Shown here: positions 33,985 to 42,107 of the stretch, in pieces
How the letters are laid out: each line of letters opens with the position of its first letter
How positions within the stretch are numbered: position 1 is the first letter of the stretch
Source of the DNA: Dorea sp. D27
Lineage (GTDB): Bacteria > Bacillota > Clostridia > Lachnospirales > Lachnospiraceae
Direction of reading: 5' to 3'
Length of the DNA: 64,000 nt
Assembly: GCF_001185345.1 (NCBI RefSeq)
Contig: NZ_KQ236748.1
Span: 64,420 to 128,419, forward strand
Notes under the pieces: generated by a model
Told to the model about the DNA's origin: nothing
The model's database searches: none
The model's input: the letters and a program-made list of their open reading frames with translations, nothing else
Position numbers and translations under genes: made by a program

Positions 33985-34482
33985 TCAGTCTAAACTATAC
34001 CCCTTTTCTTCGGGACATTGGGGGACATTTTCAAAAAATCTTTGGATTCTTTTCTTTACATTCTCATCCGTATAGGCTATGTTCCTTCTCGGGAACATAG
34101 AGTTCATCTTTTCAGCCACTTTCGGATAGGTCAAGTCGTCTATGAAATATAGCCGGAACATTATCCTAAGCTCGCTTTTTCCAATCTGCTCTATGTATTC
34201 CTCCGCCTGGACCGTAAGTTCCAGAAGCTCCAGCTCCAATCTCTCCAGCCGGGCGATTCTCCTGGTAAGGAGCCGGTTCTTCTGAGTGATTAATGCCGTA
34301 GGCCTTCCCTGAATCTTCACCATGCGGAGCGGCTTCTTTCCCTTCTTGCCACATGAGACGGCGTCCGTAACTACCATGCTGTTCAGCCTGTCCAGCTCCT
34401 TCCTGCCTTTATCTATCCTACTTCTTAAGTCTTTTATTTCCTCTTTCATATCTGCACATTCAATCAGAATATTCTTGTCCAA
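33985..34482 (-). CDS. Sigma-like late transcription regulator (ArpU/RinA position), copy in prophage
   Basis: 165 residues from a TTG at 34482 with GGGAG 9 bp upstream. An N-terminal coiled coil (residues ~8-95) precedes a sigma-70 region-4-like HTH (KSELRIMFRLYFIDDLTYPKVAEKMNSMFPRRNIAYTDENVKKRIQRFFENV). It sits just upstream of the packaging genes in their direction, as late activators do. A close relative lies at 53112-53567 outside the prophage, also divergent from a Spo0A-C gene. Confidence 0.75.
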   Translation of the reverse strand: MDKNILIECADMKEEIKDLRSRIDKGRKELDRLNSMVVTDAVSCGKKGKKPLRMVKIQGRPTALITQKNRLLTRRIARLERLELELLELTVQAEEYIEQIGKSELRIMFRLYFIDDLTYPKVAEKMNSMFPRRNIAYTDENVKKRIQRFFENVPQCPEEKGYSLD

Positions 34483-34711
34483 TCCTATCCACTCCCCTGC
34501 CTCTCATATATTCTGTAACGCTCTTATGCTCCAGCTGCCTCCCCTGGCTCCTGATAAGCTGCCGGGCCTGGAGGGACAGAGGGCTGACCTGGTAGGCCGG
34601 CCGCTCGAACCTCTCCTTGGCCTCCCGTCCGGGGTTCCGTTCCTCCATATCGGAAAGGCGGGCCTGCTCATCCAAGGCGCATGCTTTCCTGGTCCTTCTA
34701 CATTTTCTCAT
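34460..34711 (-). CDS. Small Arg/Glu-rich cassette protein, prophage copy
   Basis: 83 residues that overlap the start of the sigma-like gene by 23 bp. The C-terminal KSVTEYMRGRGVDRIGQEYSD aligns with YTVDGYMKSKGMSDIGQQPS in the gene at 53548-53736, so it is a conserved first member of a three-gene cassette. Function unknown; the charge suggests nucleic-acid or partner-protein binding. Confidence 0.65.
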   Translation of the reverse strand: MRKCRRTRKACALDEQARLSDMEERNPGREAKERFERPAYQVSPLSLQARQLIRSQGRQLEHKSVTEYMRGRGVDRIGQEYSD

Positions 34712-34818
34712 TGTTTCATCTCCTTTGTCGTAACATTTCTGTTTTAATCTTTTATTGTCGATTGTTGTCTCTTTTTAACCTGTTCGCACCCGCCTATCTT
34801 CTTTTTGCAACGTATTGT

Positions 34819-34835
34819 TTACAATCAGATTGTAA
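34819..34835. promoter_or_regulatory. Palindrome before Spo0A-C copy B
   Basis: TTACAAT-CAG-ATTGTAA lies 18 bp before the start of the Spo0A-C gene, between the divergent cassette arms. The left half, GTTTACAAT, is conserved at the same place before copy C (near 53780), whereas the right half is not. Likely operator of a cassette protein. Confidence 0.5.
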
Positions 34836-34852
34836 GGTCACAAGGAGGCATC

Positions 34853-35179
34853 ATGCAAAAGATAAGGATACTGTTACTGAAGCTTGGGATACGCTCCAAC
34901 CTGAAGGGATTCCACTTCCTCCTCTACGCGCTGCAGCTCTGCCTGGCAAGCGAGGACTATCTGCTCTCCGTCCATAAGACGCTGTATGTGGATGTCGCAA
35001 GACATTTCGGCACGTCCAGGGACAACGTCGCGCACTGCATGCGTACGGCAATCTCAAGCTGCTGGAACAAGGGCAACCGCAAGCTCCTGCATCAGCTTGC
35101 CGGATACGAGCTTGCTCAGAGGCCGGCGAATGGCGAGTTCATCGACATCCTCTACAACTACCTACGCCAGGAAGGTTAG
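34853..35179 (+). CDS. Standalone Spo0A C-terminal-domain protein (copy B, prophage)
   Basis: 108 residues from the ATG at 34853 with AAGGAGG 5 bp upstream. It contains only the Spo0A DNA-binding domain (FLLYALQLCLASEDYLLSVHKTLYVDVARHFGTSRDNVAHCMRTAISSCWNKGNRKLL). It is about 70% identical to copy C at 53822-54157, and both diverge from the same small-protein / sigma-like gene pair. Without a receiver domain it should bind DNA constitutively. It may tie phage gene expression to host sporulation control. Confidence 0.87.
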   Translation: MQKIRILLLKLGIRSNLKGFHFLLYALQLCLASEDYLLSVHKTLYVDVARHFGTSRDNVAHCMRTAISSCWNKGNRKLLHQLAGYELAQRPANGEFIDILYNYLRQEG

Positions 35180-35200
35180 CCCGCTTATGCGGGCTTCTTC
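35176..35200 (+). terminator. Weak terminator after Spo0A-C copy B
   Basis: AGCCCGC and GCGGGCT around TTAT, then TTCTTCCCTTT. It overlaps the stop codon region and separates the gene from the convergent methyltransferase. Confidence 0.6.
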
Positions 35201-35219
35201 CCTTTAAATCGCGGTTTAA

Positions 35220-36923
35220 TTACGCAAATCTTAGCTGTTCCTGGCTGTCATCTATCCTCATATTTGGCATCCTCTTGCCTATACACAACTCTGGCAGGTT
35301 TGCCCTTATCAGTGCCGCCGGTATGGGTGGACATACTGCATTGCCGCACCTTTTAACTTGCTCAGTCCGGGGGTAGCTTTTTCCGTCGCAATCATAATCT
35401 ATTATGTAATCATCCGGGAATCCCTGACACCCGTATAGTTCCCGTGGTTCCAGCATCCGAAGCCCAATATCCACAATCTGATATTCTACCCCTTGTATCG
35501 TAACAAGCCCAAATCGGTCACGTGTTGGTATGGTATCAAGCGGTTTCCTCACATCCTGTCCTATACCCTGCCCGTAATACTTTACGAGAAAGGCTCTTAC
35601 CTCTCCAAAATGCCCCGCAGATGTTGTAATGGTGTGTAGCGGTTCCCTTTCGTCCTGACCGGTTGCGGTCCCGTAGAATTTGCTTAAAAATGATGTCACA
35701 AGCCCGTATCTGTTTGAACTATCCACCGTCATAATTGGGTCCGTAATTTCCTGTCCTCTGACTTCTCCTGCCGCTGTCTCGGAATGATACTGTATCATGT
35801 AAGACTCACACAGATAATGCTTTCCGCTACTTACAATAGTCGGAAGAGGTTCTTCGATATCATGTATGCGTGGTTCCTGCCCTTTTCTCTCCCCATAGCC
35901 GATAGGCACAATATAAGGTTCTACAATCCCAAATCCATGCTTGGATGTGATTACTCTCAATGGGTCCTTCATGCTGTTGCAGTAATCCGACTTTGCCCCG
36001 CTGTGGTTGACTTGCACTATAAAAGGCTCCGCATTATCAATCACAAACTTTTTTAGCCCTCTTGCAATCCGCTCCATAGTTTTCGGTGCCAATGGACGCA
36101 CCGCTCGGATTCCATATTTTTTCTTGATTTCTTCTGCTGTGTCAAAAATGGATGGACAGGGACGGCTGAAATCTATCTGGGTATAAGCTCCCACGTAAGG
36201 CTTTAACAATCCCGCCTTAACTGCCTCACTGTCTGCCGGCCCGTGCGTCGGCTCTGGCCAGACAATCGGCCTCCCGTCACATCGGGCAATCATGAAGAAT
36301 CTTTTTCGCATGGTTGGTGCTCCATAGTCTGCGGCAACCAGCTCCTTTGCATCAATTTCATAACCAAGTCTTTCGAGCTGTCTTCTCCACCGCTTATATG
36401 TTTGTCCCTTTCTTCCAGGGTCCGGCTCAAAAATCTGTAGACCAACCCCTACCACTTCCCCAGGTGCTGCCACCCTTGTTTTCCCATCCGGCAAGCTTAC
36501 AAGCACTCTGCCTGTCTCCTTGTCCCGTTTTGGTTTGCATGGTCCCCAAGTCTGGAATTCTTCTACATTTTCCAGCATTATCACCCTTGGCCTTACCAGT
36601 GCCGCCCATTTCAGTACAATCCACGCAAGGCCTCTGATTTTCTTTTCTACAGGCTTTCCGCCTTTAGCTTTGCTGAAATGTTTACAATCCGGCGAAAACC
36701 AAGCAAGCCCTACCGGATGACCATTACATGCCTTTACCGGGTCCACATCCCATACACTTTCACAATAATGCCTTGTGTTTGGATGGTTCGCCTTGTGCAT
36801 CTTTATCGCTTCAGGGTCATGGTTGATTGCAATATCCACGCTGTACCCTGTTGCCATTTCTATTCCGGTAGAAGCACCGCCGCCACCGGCAAAATTATCT
36901 ACTATCAATTCTCCATTAATCAT
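35220..36923 (-). CDS. C5-cytosine DNA methyltransferase with internal repeats
   Basis: 567 residues. Motif I is DNFAGGGGASTGIE, motif IV WFSPDCKHFS (SPDC instead of the common PCQ), motif VI MLENVEEF, motif VIII GAPTMRKRFFMIA, and motif X RCGNAVCPPIPAAL at the end. Between VIII and X (residues ~310-500), where target recognition occurs, a unit of the form PLxTIxTxxxFGLV repeats five times (PLRVITSKHGFG, PLPTIVSSGKHYL, PIMTVDSSNRYGLV, PLHTITTSAGHFGEV, PLDTIPTRDRFGLV). It probably methylates phage DNA against host restriction. No cognate endonuclease is nearby. Confidence 0.88.
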   Translation of the reverse strand: MINGELIVDNFAGGGGASTGIEMATGYSVDIAINHDPEAIKMHKANHPNTRHYCESVWDVDPVKACNGHPVGLAWFSPDCKHFSKAKGGKPVEKKIRGLAWIVLKWAALVRPRVIMLENVEEFQTWGPCKPKRDKETGRVLVSLPDGKTRVAAPGEVVGVGLQIFEPDPGRKGQTYKRWRRQLERLGYEIDAKELVAADYGAPTMRKRFFMIARCDGRPIVWPEPTHGPADSEAVKAGLLKPYVGAYTQIDFSRPCPSIFDTAEEIKKKYGIRAVRPLAPKTMERIARGLKKFVIDNAEPFIVQVNHSGAKSDYCNSMKDPLRVITSKHGFGIVEPYIVPIGYGERKGQEPRIHDIEEPLPTIVSSGKHYLCESYMIQYHSETAAGEVRGQEITDPIMTVDSSNRYGLVTSFLSKFYGTATGQDEREPLHTITTSAGHFGEVRAFLVKYYGQGIGQDVRKPLDTIPTRDRFGLVTIQGVEYQIVDIGLRMLEPRELYGCQGFPDDYIIDYDCDGKSYPRTEQVKRCGNAVCPPIPAALIRANLPELCIGKRMPNMRIDDSQEQLRFA

Positions 36924-36998
36924 TTTTTTGAAAGGAAGCCGTGTACACTTGCCCTGCAGGAGCTTCCGCCTCCTTCCTTTTATTTCCTAAATGCCCGT

Positions 36999-37883
36999 TT
37001 AATTAAGTAAGATATTCCTTGCAGCATCTACCGTCATGTCGCCACCTTCATGCGGTTTATGTTCATAATAATCCCCATAATACAATGTGTTTTCGGAAAG
37101 GTCCGCATGGAAACTTTGCTGCCCTTCCACCTCTAGGGCTTTGTACTTCTCCCGTACCCCATATATGTACCATTCCATTACATCGTATTTGGTTTTCCAT
37201 CTGTCAAAATCCCGACCTTCTAACATCCTTTCAAAAGCCCAGAGATAAGCTCTTTCAAAATTTATCCAGCGCTCAAACTCCCTCTTGATTTTTCTCCACG
37301 ATGTGAGAGGACATCCAACACATCCTATACGGTCGAATCCTTCGTCGTATAGCACCGGATATGGCAAATGATTGTCGAGAATCACCTTCCACACCTGTTC
37401 TTCTGTCCATTTAATGATTGGATGATACAATGTCACACCACGGAATGCTAAACATGTCTCTATTTTGTGCCTTTCGCTCCTCTTTTTGCTTTCTGCATTC
37501 CTCACGCCCGTAACCGTAATTACATTTTTAGGACATGTATTGCGCTCCTTAAATTCCTGGCAGCAATATCGGCACACCCTTGTAGGCGGGAACCCTTTCT
37601 CAACAATCATCTTAAACATCGTTGTTCGGTTCCGTTCCTCAATCACGTCTGGATAATATGTGTGTATGAATTTCAGTAATTCTGGTGGGTCAACACTTGT
37701 GCGACTGAATCTACATTCATATTCAACACCGGCCTGGTCAAAAAGCCATTTTGCAACTATGCTGTCTTTTCCTCCGGAAAATCTAAGGCAAAGCTTTCCT
37801 TTTACTCGCGACATCCTTCTTATATCTTTTATTGCACCGGCTACATAATCTCCATATACCGGCAACTCCATCTGTCTTATCAT
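36999..37883 (-). CDS. PAPS-reductase-family (PP-loop) enzyme
   Basis: 294 residues. The PP-loop RFSGGKDSIVAKW is near residue 34. Cys pairs (CRYCCQEFKE and IGCVGCPLTSW) could bind an Fe-S cluster, as in DndC and other PAPS-reductase relatives. Such enzymes are widespread beside phage DNA methyltransferases. They may take part in nucleotide or DNA modification, or in sulfur-based chemistry, but no specific reaction is established. It lies directly upstream of the C5-methyltransferase and is transcribed with it. Confidence 0.82.
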   Translation of the reverse strand: MIRQMELPVYGDYVAGAIKDIRRMSRVKGKLCLRFSGGKDSIVAKWLFDQAGVEYECRFSRTSVDPPELLKFIHTYYPDVIEERNRTTMFKMIVEKGFPPTRVCRYCCQEFKERNTCPKNVITVTGVRNAESKKRSERHKIETCLAFRGVTLYHPIIKWTEEQVWKVILDNHLPYPVLYDEGFDRIGCVGCPLTSWRKIKREFERWINFERAYLWAFERMLEGRDFDRWKTKYDVMEWYIYGVREKYKALEVEGQQSFHADLSENTLYYGDYYEHKPHEGGDMTVDAARNILLN

Positions 37884-37953
37884 TTTGCAAAAGGAGCCGA
37901 GATATCTCTGCGCCGGCCGGCCGCTCCGTCTCCTTTCTCTTGTCTAATAAAGG

Positions 37954-38157
37954 TTAATTGATTTTAATAACAAACGAGCTTGAATTTGTATTTATCATTT
38001 TTCCATTCAAAAGTGAATCAATTCTAACTTTTCTAGCGTCCTTATCCTCTTCAACAGTCCAAATAAAATCAAGTAGCCATATCAATCTTTCATTCGAACA
38101 AGGCGCAAACATCTCTTCCGGTTCTTCCCTTCTTTTCTCATATAGTGTTACTTTCAT
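37954..38157 (-). CDS. Small early phage protein
   Basis: 67 residues from the ATG at 38157 (MKVTLYEKRREEPEEMFAPC). Charged, no family recognised. First of a run of short early genes separated by a recurring CTGACATTTA linker. Confidence 0.6.
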   Translation of the reverse strand: MKVTLYEKRREEPEEMFAPCSNERLIWLLDFIWTVEEDKDARKVRIDSLLNGKMINTNSSSFVIKIN

Positions 38158-38189
38158 ATATGCATTTTCCTTTCTCATTAAATGTCAGG

Positions 38190-38387
38190 TTAAAGAGATT
38201 CTATGATAGCTCTATACTTTTTTGAATCATATAGATATACAAACTTCCCCATGTAATCTTCTTCTGCCAACACTACAACAATATTTCCGCCACTAGCTGT
38301 TATGGTATTTACATTTTCATGTTCAACTTTTAAATTCCAGCTACCATTATTCTCTTCTTCATATATTTTACAGTTCAAATTCTCCAT
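38190..38387 (-). CDS. Small early phage protein
   Basis: 65 residues from the ATG at 38387, preferred because AAGGAGG lies 8 bp upstream. Beta-rich (GSWNLKVEHENVNTITASGGNIVVVLAEEDYMGKFVYLYD). No family recognised. Confidence 0.6.
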   Translation of the reverse strand: MENLNCKIYEEENNGSWNLKVEHENVNTITASGGNIVVVLAEEDYMGKFVYLYDSKKYRAIIESL

Positions 38388-38400
38388 GTCCATTTCCTCC

Positions 38401-38820
38401 TTAAATGTCAGTTTCCTTACTAAGCCAATCTGGATTTTCAAAAACATTCCCTATTACCTTTGCATAATTTTCCAATGGCCCTAAAGGCATCTGAGGATAT
38501 CCTACAGCTTCTACATAAAAGCCTACATTGTCCATATAACAGCCGTCCGCCGGACAATATGCCTCATATGTACCGTACTTTACCAACATTAAAACGTCTA
38601 GTATCTTCTCACCCTGGTGGCTTTCGATGAAGTCCCCTTCAAAGACTTCCCGACCAGATATATCATACCTACCTGTTGACCGCTGTAAAATATGCGTATC
38701 GCAGTTGAGCGGGTAAGGGCATCCGTGCTGCAGCGTCATAAGACAACCATTAATCCCTATCCAGCTATTATCCCGTTCCCACTCATTCTTGTTTTTGCAC
38801 CATAACCTATACCCTTCCAT
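38401..38820 (-). CDS. YopX-family protein
   Basis: 139 residues. LQRSTGRYDISGREVFEGDFIESHQGEKILDVLMLVKYGTYEAY and VIGNVFENPDWL are the YopX signature, which is found in many Firmicutes phages. It is a small beta-barrel protein of unknown function in the early region. Its stop TGA is part of the CTGACATTTAAGGAGG linker that serves the next gene. Confidence 0.85.
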   Translation of the reverse strand: MEGYRLWCKNKNEWERDNSWIGINGCLMTLQHGCPYPLNCDTHILQRSTGRYDISGREVFEGDFIESHQGEKILDVLMLVKYGTYEAYCPADGCYMDNVGFYVEAVGYPQMPLGPLENYAKVIGNVFENPDWLSKETDI

Positions 38821-39043
38821 TTATCCCCTTTCCGGCTAATGATTCTATTTCGTCATAATTAATTCCAAGATACTCAACTTCGTCATCTTCCATTGCTAAT
38901 TGGATTCTACCACTACCAGCATCATGCAAAATCCCATAATACTCATTCCCAGATTTCGTTCTAACTCCGATATATTCTCCTTCGAGGATGTTTTCACCAT
39001 AAGGCGTTCTAATAGCATAAAGTATTATTTGTCTGTAATTCAT
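38807..39043 (-). CDS. Small early phage protein
   Basis: 78 residues (MNYRQIILYAIRTPYGENILEGEYIGVRTKSGNEYYGILHDAGSGRIQLA...). The GEYIGVRTKSGNEYYGIL part suggests an Sm-like or SH3-like barrel. It overlaps the YopX start by 14 bp. Confidence 0.6.
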   Translation of the reverse strand: MNYRQIILYAIRTPYGENILEGEYIGVRTKSGNEYYGILHDAGSGRIQLAMEDDEVEYLGINYDEIESLAGKGINGRV

Positions 39044-39076
39044 GTCGATTCTGACCTCCTAAACGTCAGGTTAATA

Positions 39077-39487
39077 CTATGTAGCTGGCATAAGTCCCAT
39101 CTGTGCTACATCGTTATCTGCATATTTTAATGTCTGTGACATGTATGGCTCCGGCCTCGGCATCCAGGCGATGACCAAGTCATCCATTTCCGCGGGCCCT
39201 TGATTATACCAATGACCGCGACAGAATGAGTAATACCGGATGTCAGTTATTTCGCCCAGTTTTACAGTCACGGGATACACATATGCATCCTCTGTAATTG
39301 AATTCACGCAATCATCCGGCAGTCGCTCTGATACCGGAATCCATGATTTGTATTTCTTTTCCTTTAACGCTGCAATAGCAGCATCTACTGTGTCAATTCT
39401 AACTCTCTTCAATTGCCTTACATCTTCCGAATCTCGAATTTCCATTTTCATGCAGGCAAGATTGTCAATTGCTCTTTGTATCTCCAT
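39077..39487 (-). CDS. DUF551-domain phage protein
   Basis: 136 residues. The C-terminal half (YKSWIPVSERLPDD, then GHWYNQGPAEMDDLVIAWMPRPEPY) is the DUF551 domain common in phages; the N-terminal ~45 residues are helical (RAIDNLACMKMEIRDSEDVRQLKRVRIDTVDAAIAAL). Function unknown. Confidence 0.82.
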   Translation of the reverse strand: MEIQRAIDNLACMKMEIRDSEDVRQLKRVRIDTVDAAIAALKEKKYKSWIPVSERLPDDCVNSITEDAYVYPVTVKLGEITDIRYYSFCRGHWYNQGPAEMDDLVIAWMPRPEPYMSQTLKYADNDVAQMGLMPAT

Positions 39488-39512
39488 AGATACCCCTTTC
39501 GCTAATTCTTAA

Positions 39513-39680
39513 TTATCTGTATGTGACAAGACTATCAATCCGGTACGGAACAAAACCGCCACTATAATACATCTGCCTAACAGTATTTTTATCTGGTTTT
39601 CCAAAAACAAAGTTGCCTTTTTGATTATCAGGAAATAACCCCCTGAATCTTGCCAGTAGATACAGTAACTCAAATTTCAT
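39513..39680 (-). CDS. Small early phage protein (55 aa)
   Basis: MKFELLYLLARFRGLFPDNQ... ends VPYRIDSLVTYR. Preceded by AAAGGAGAAGG at normal spacing. No family recognised; it fills an otherwise empty gap in the early operon. Confidence 0.55.
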   Translation of the reverse strand: MKFELLYLLARFRGLFPDNQKGNFVFGKPDKNTVRQMYYSGGFVPYRIDSLVTYR

Positions 39681-39701
39681 TCTGACCTTCTCCTTTAAAT
39701 G

Positions 39702-39860
39702 CTAATATAGAGTTATTTCCTCTTTATCGTCATCAATGCTAAAATCCTCCATCTCACAAGTTCCGTTATATGTACCGCCACCGTCCTGATATTGCAATTT
39801 GATATCATAATTTTCTACTTTGTTTTTCTTTGCCGTTTCATACAGTTCTTTCACTGTCAT
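39702..39860 (-). CDS. Small early phage protein (52 aa)
   Basis: Starts MTVKELYETAKKNKVENYDI and ends with an acidic run (SIDDDKEEITLY). AGGAGG precedes the ATG by ~6 bp. DUF6877/YqaI-like small proteins share this MTVKELYE start in clostridial phages, but the family is not certain. Function unknown. Confidence 0.55.
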   Translation of the reverse strand: MTVKELYETAKKNKVENYDIKLQYQDGGGTYNGTCEMEDFSIDDDKEEITLY

Positions 39861-39883
39861 ACTGCCACCTCCTAAATCCTAAT

Positions 39884-40771
39884 TTACTCTACTTTCCCTA
39901 AAATCTGTGCCCGGCTTGTCCTTATCTTCCCATCTGTCCCGAATGGTACGACTACACCAGCCAGCCATTCAAATTTTATGAGCAACTTATATATCGTGCC
40001 GCCATGAGTATTTCTGACCCACTGATATGGTGCTACGTTGATTCCGCATCCACATTGACATGTTCTGTCGGGATTGCAGATTTCAGTTATTACCTCGCCC
40101 TCTTCAATCTTCCACCTGCCCGGTGCAGGATACTGCGAATTGAACGTCTTGAAAACTATGTACCCTTCGTCCGTACGCTCGAAGTTTGCTTCGAGATAGT
40201 TGATGGCATCAAGTATTCCTTCGGCATCGCTCAGGTCGGCATCGCTCAGGTTGGCACGTCTCAGGTCGGCATCGCTCAGGTCGGCACCGCTCAGGTTGGC
40301 ATCGCTCAGGTTGGCACGTCTCAGGTCGGCATCGCTCAGGTCGGCACCGCTCAGGTTGGCATCGCTCAGGTTGGCACGTCTCAGGTCGGCACCGCTCAGG
40401 TCGGCACCGCTCAGGTCGGCATCGCTCAGGTTGGCATCGCTCAGGTTGGCATCGCTCAGGTCGGCATCGCTCAGGTCGGCACGTCTCAGGTCGGCACTAA
40501 GCAGATATTCAACCGCCTTATCCTTACCTTTGCTAAGCGCCTCCCGGAACTTAGAAGACTCAAAAGGTTCTGCATGCCCTACCTTTTCAAAATATTCCGG
40601 CCTGACACAATGCGTTCCGTGTCCGCCGCGCTGGTGTTGTAATACTTTCACCTGGATGTTTTCACGAGGGTCTATATCTACAACAATTCCTTTTGTCATC
40701 GCTGAATTTGTTATCGCATATTGTCCATCTGATTCCTTTGTCCCTCTGATTATATCGCCTATCTCAAACAT
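39884..40771 (-). CDS. Pentapeptide-repeat protein
   Basis: 295 residues. Residues ~91-182 hold 18 consecutive pentapeptides of the A(D/N)L(S/R)(D/G/R) type, which fold into a right-handed quadrilateral beta-helix of about 4.5 coils. The N-terminal domain ([22 protein letters not shown]) is a small barrel. The C-terminal ~100 residues hold [15 protein letters not shown], a possible metal site. Pentapeptide proteins can mimic DNA and inhibit gyrase; here that is only a possibility. The DNA repeats are almost identical, so copy number may change. Confidence 0.85.
   Translation of the reverse strand: MFEIGDIIRGTKESDGQYAITNSAMTKGIVVDIDPRENIQVKVLQHQRGGHGTHCVRPEYFEKVGHAEPFESSKFREALSKGKDKAVEYLLSADLRRADLSDADLSDANLSDANLSDADLSGADLSGADLRRANLSDANLSGADLSDADLRRANLSDANLSGADLSDADLRRANLSDADLSDAEGILDAINYLEANFERTDEGYIVFKTFNSQYPAPGRWKIEEGEVITEICNPDRTCQCGCGINVAPYQWVRNTHGGTIYKLLIKFEWLAGVVVPFGTDGKIRTSRAQILGKVE
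40242..40497. repeat. 15-bp coding tandem repeats with a perfect 60-bp duplication
   Basis: The unit TCAGGTCGGCATCGC varies at one to three positions. Blocks 40261-40320 and 40321-40380 are identical over 60 bp. They encode the pentapeptide repeats on the minus strand. Confidence 0.9.
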
Positions 40772-40783
40772 TTATTTTTCCTC

Positions 40784-40918
40784 CTATTTTCCGTGTTTAA
40801 TCCTCTTCCTTTTATTCTTACCGCCCGCGAAGATGAAGGCGTTCATGTTCCCCGGCTTGAACCCGCCGGATATCTTCTGCTTGCCACCGTTATGGCTGTG
40901 CTTGTTTAGCTCGTACAT
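40784..40918 (-). CDS. Small basic phage protein (44 aa)
   Basis: MYELNKHSHNGGKQKISGGF... ends GKNKRKRIKHGK. It is Gly/Lys-rich with AGGAGG ~5 bp upstream. Very basic small proteins of this sort recur in Lachnospiraceae phages next to replication genes. Function unknown. Confidence 0.5.
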   Translation of the reverse strand: MYELNKHSHNGGKQKISGGFKPGNMNAFIFAGGKNKRKRIKHGK

Positions 40919-40926
40919 ATGTCCTC

Positions 40927-41631
40927 CTATTCCGCCAGACTACGCTCAAGGCAGTCCATGTCGTAGCTGCGCTCTGAAAAGTTGCTAAAACCTGTTGCTC
41001 TTGCTTTTTCTTGTACAACTGCTTTGCTTACCCTACGGTTACTTTCCCATGTCCTTACAGCTGCCTTCCAATTTTTCATTTTGTTTTTGCCAACCATCCA
41101 GCCTTTTGCCTCGTAAAAATCGACGAAGGCTTGAGGGTCAACGTGATTGTTGCGCTCAATGCAGTATGCTCTGACTGTTTCAACATCAGGCGGTGTAAAA
41201 CGCACAGTATTATTTATTTCTTTTCTTCCCTTCTTACTATTCTTTCCTTCTTCTATTGTTGGGAATAGTTTGGGAATAGCTTGGGCGTTGCTTGGTGTCT
41301 GATTGGGCGTTGCTTGGGATATGTCTTGGTACATGTCGTAGTTTGCGACGGTATATACGGTAAACTTGTTTGTGCTTTGCTTGGTAAGTTCGCCTGTGCC
41401 TTGAAGGTGCTTAATTGCCGTCCGAACCTCGTCAACCGTAAGTCCGGTTTCCTCTGATAACTTTCCTATCGAAGAAACAAGCGAGCCGCGCGGCACCGTT
41501 GTACCTTTAAACTTCCCGTCTTTCCAGTTTGCCCGTAGAAGCATATGGACAAACAGTCTGCATGTATTTATGTCCTGATACCATTCCCAATCAAGAAGGG
41601 AACGGCTTATTTTTATGTAATTGCCATTCAC
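40927..41631 (-). CDS. DnaD-like phage replication initiator
   Basis: 234 residues. The N-terminal winged helix (YIKISRSLLDWEWYQDINTCRLFVHMLLRANWKDGKFKGTTVPRGSLVSSIGKLSEETGLTVDEVRTAIKHL) is the phage replisome-organiser N-terminal domain. A low-complexity Gln/Pro/Ser linker (residues ~105-140) leads to a DnaD-like C-terminus (FTPPDVETVRAYCIERNNHVDPQAFVDFYEAKGW and NKMKNWKAAVRTWESN). It should load host helicase at the phage origin. Confidence 0.88.
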   Translation of the reverse strand: MNGNYIKISRSLLDWEWYQDINTCRLFVHMLLRANWKDGKFKGTTVPRGSLVSSIGKLSEETGLTVDEVRTAIKHLQGTGELTKQSTNKFTVYTVANYDMYQDISQATPNQTPSNAQAIPKLFPTIEEGKNSKKGRKEINNTVRFTPPDVETVRAYCIERNNHVDPQAFVDFYEAKGWMVGKNKMKNWKAAVRTWESNRRVSKAVVQEKARATGFSNFSERSYDMDCLERSLAE

Positions 41632-41635
41632 CGCC

Positions 41636-42007
41636 TCACCGCCAATCTATTCCGCAGTTCTCTAATGTCTTTATAGCTGTATCAACAATTTCTTGGCTCT
41701 CTTTTATCCGGCTCTTTTCCTGTCTTACCCAACGGACGAGCATGTCAGCCTCTTCCTCCTTGTTCATGTCGGCGATAAAATATCCCTTGCCACGCTGTAG
41801 ATTTATAATAGGTATCTTAGTCCTGGCATCGTGCAGGCAATCACGCATCACACGATCGGTAAGCCCTGTCCTTTGCACGAGTTCCGAACGCTTTACGGCA
41901 TTCTGATATCCCGTTGGTATGTAATCTAAGATGTCAAAGCCCTTCTGTTTTTCCACTTCAGACAGATAGTCTAGAAGCTCTACCTGACCTGGTATCTGTT
42001 CGTCCAT
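41636..42007 (-). CDS. Phage protein with winged-helix-like fold
   Basis: 123 residues from the ATG at 42007 with GGAGG upstream. YIPTGYQNAVKRSELVQRTGLTDRVMRDCLHDARTKIPIINLQRGKGYFIADMNKEEEADMLVRWVRQEKSRI looks like a HTH followed by a wing. The same type is common beside replication initiators in Firmicutes phages. It may assist replication or regulate early genes. Its stop is 4 bp before the initiator start. Confidence 0.65.
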   Translation of the reverse strand: MDEQIPGQVELLDYLSEVEKQKGFDILDYIPTGYQNAVKRSELVQRTGLTDRVMRDCLHDARTKIPIINLQRGKGYFIADMNKEEEADMLVRWVRQEKSRIKESQEIVDTAIKTLENCGIDWR

Positions 42008-42107
42008 GCCCCTCCTTCCTCCCCGGCCGGAGCCGGGGGTAGTGTCGTGATACACTGCTGTTGTTGTCCTGCGTAAAGCAAGATTTAAGTTAATGAGTTA
42101 CATATAG

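Noticed and set aside
40242..40497. Regular short repeats resembling a CRISPR array
   Set aside because: 15-bp period without spacers, entirely in frame with a coding sequence.
40004..40642. Plus-strand ORF made of repeated QVGIAQVGT units
   Set aside because: It is the reverse frame of the pentapeptide-repeat gene; no ribosome site.
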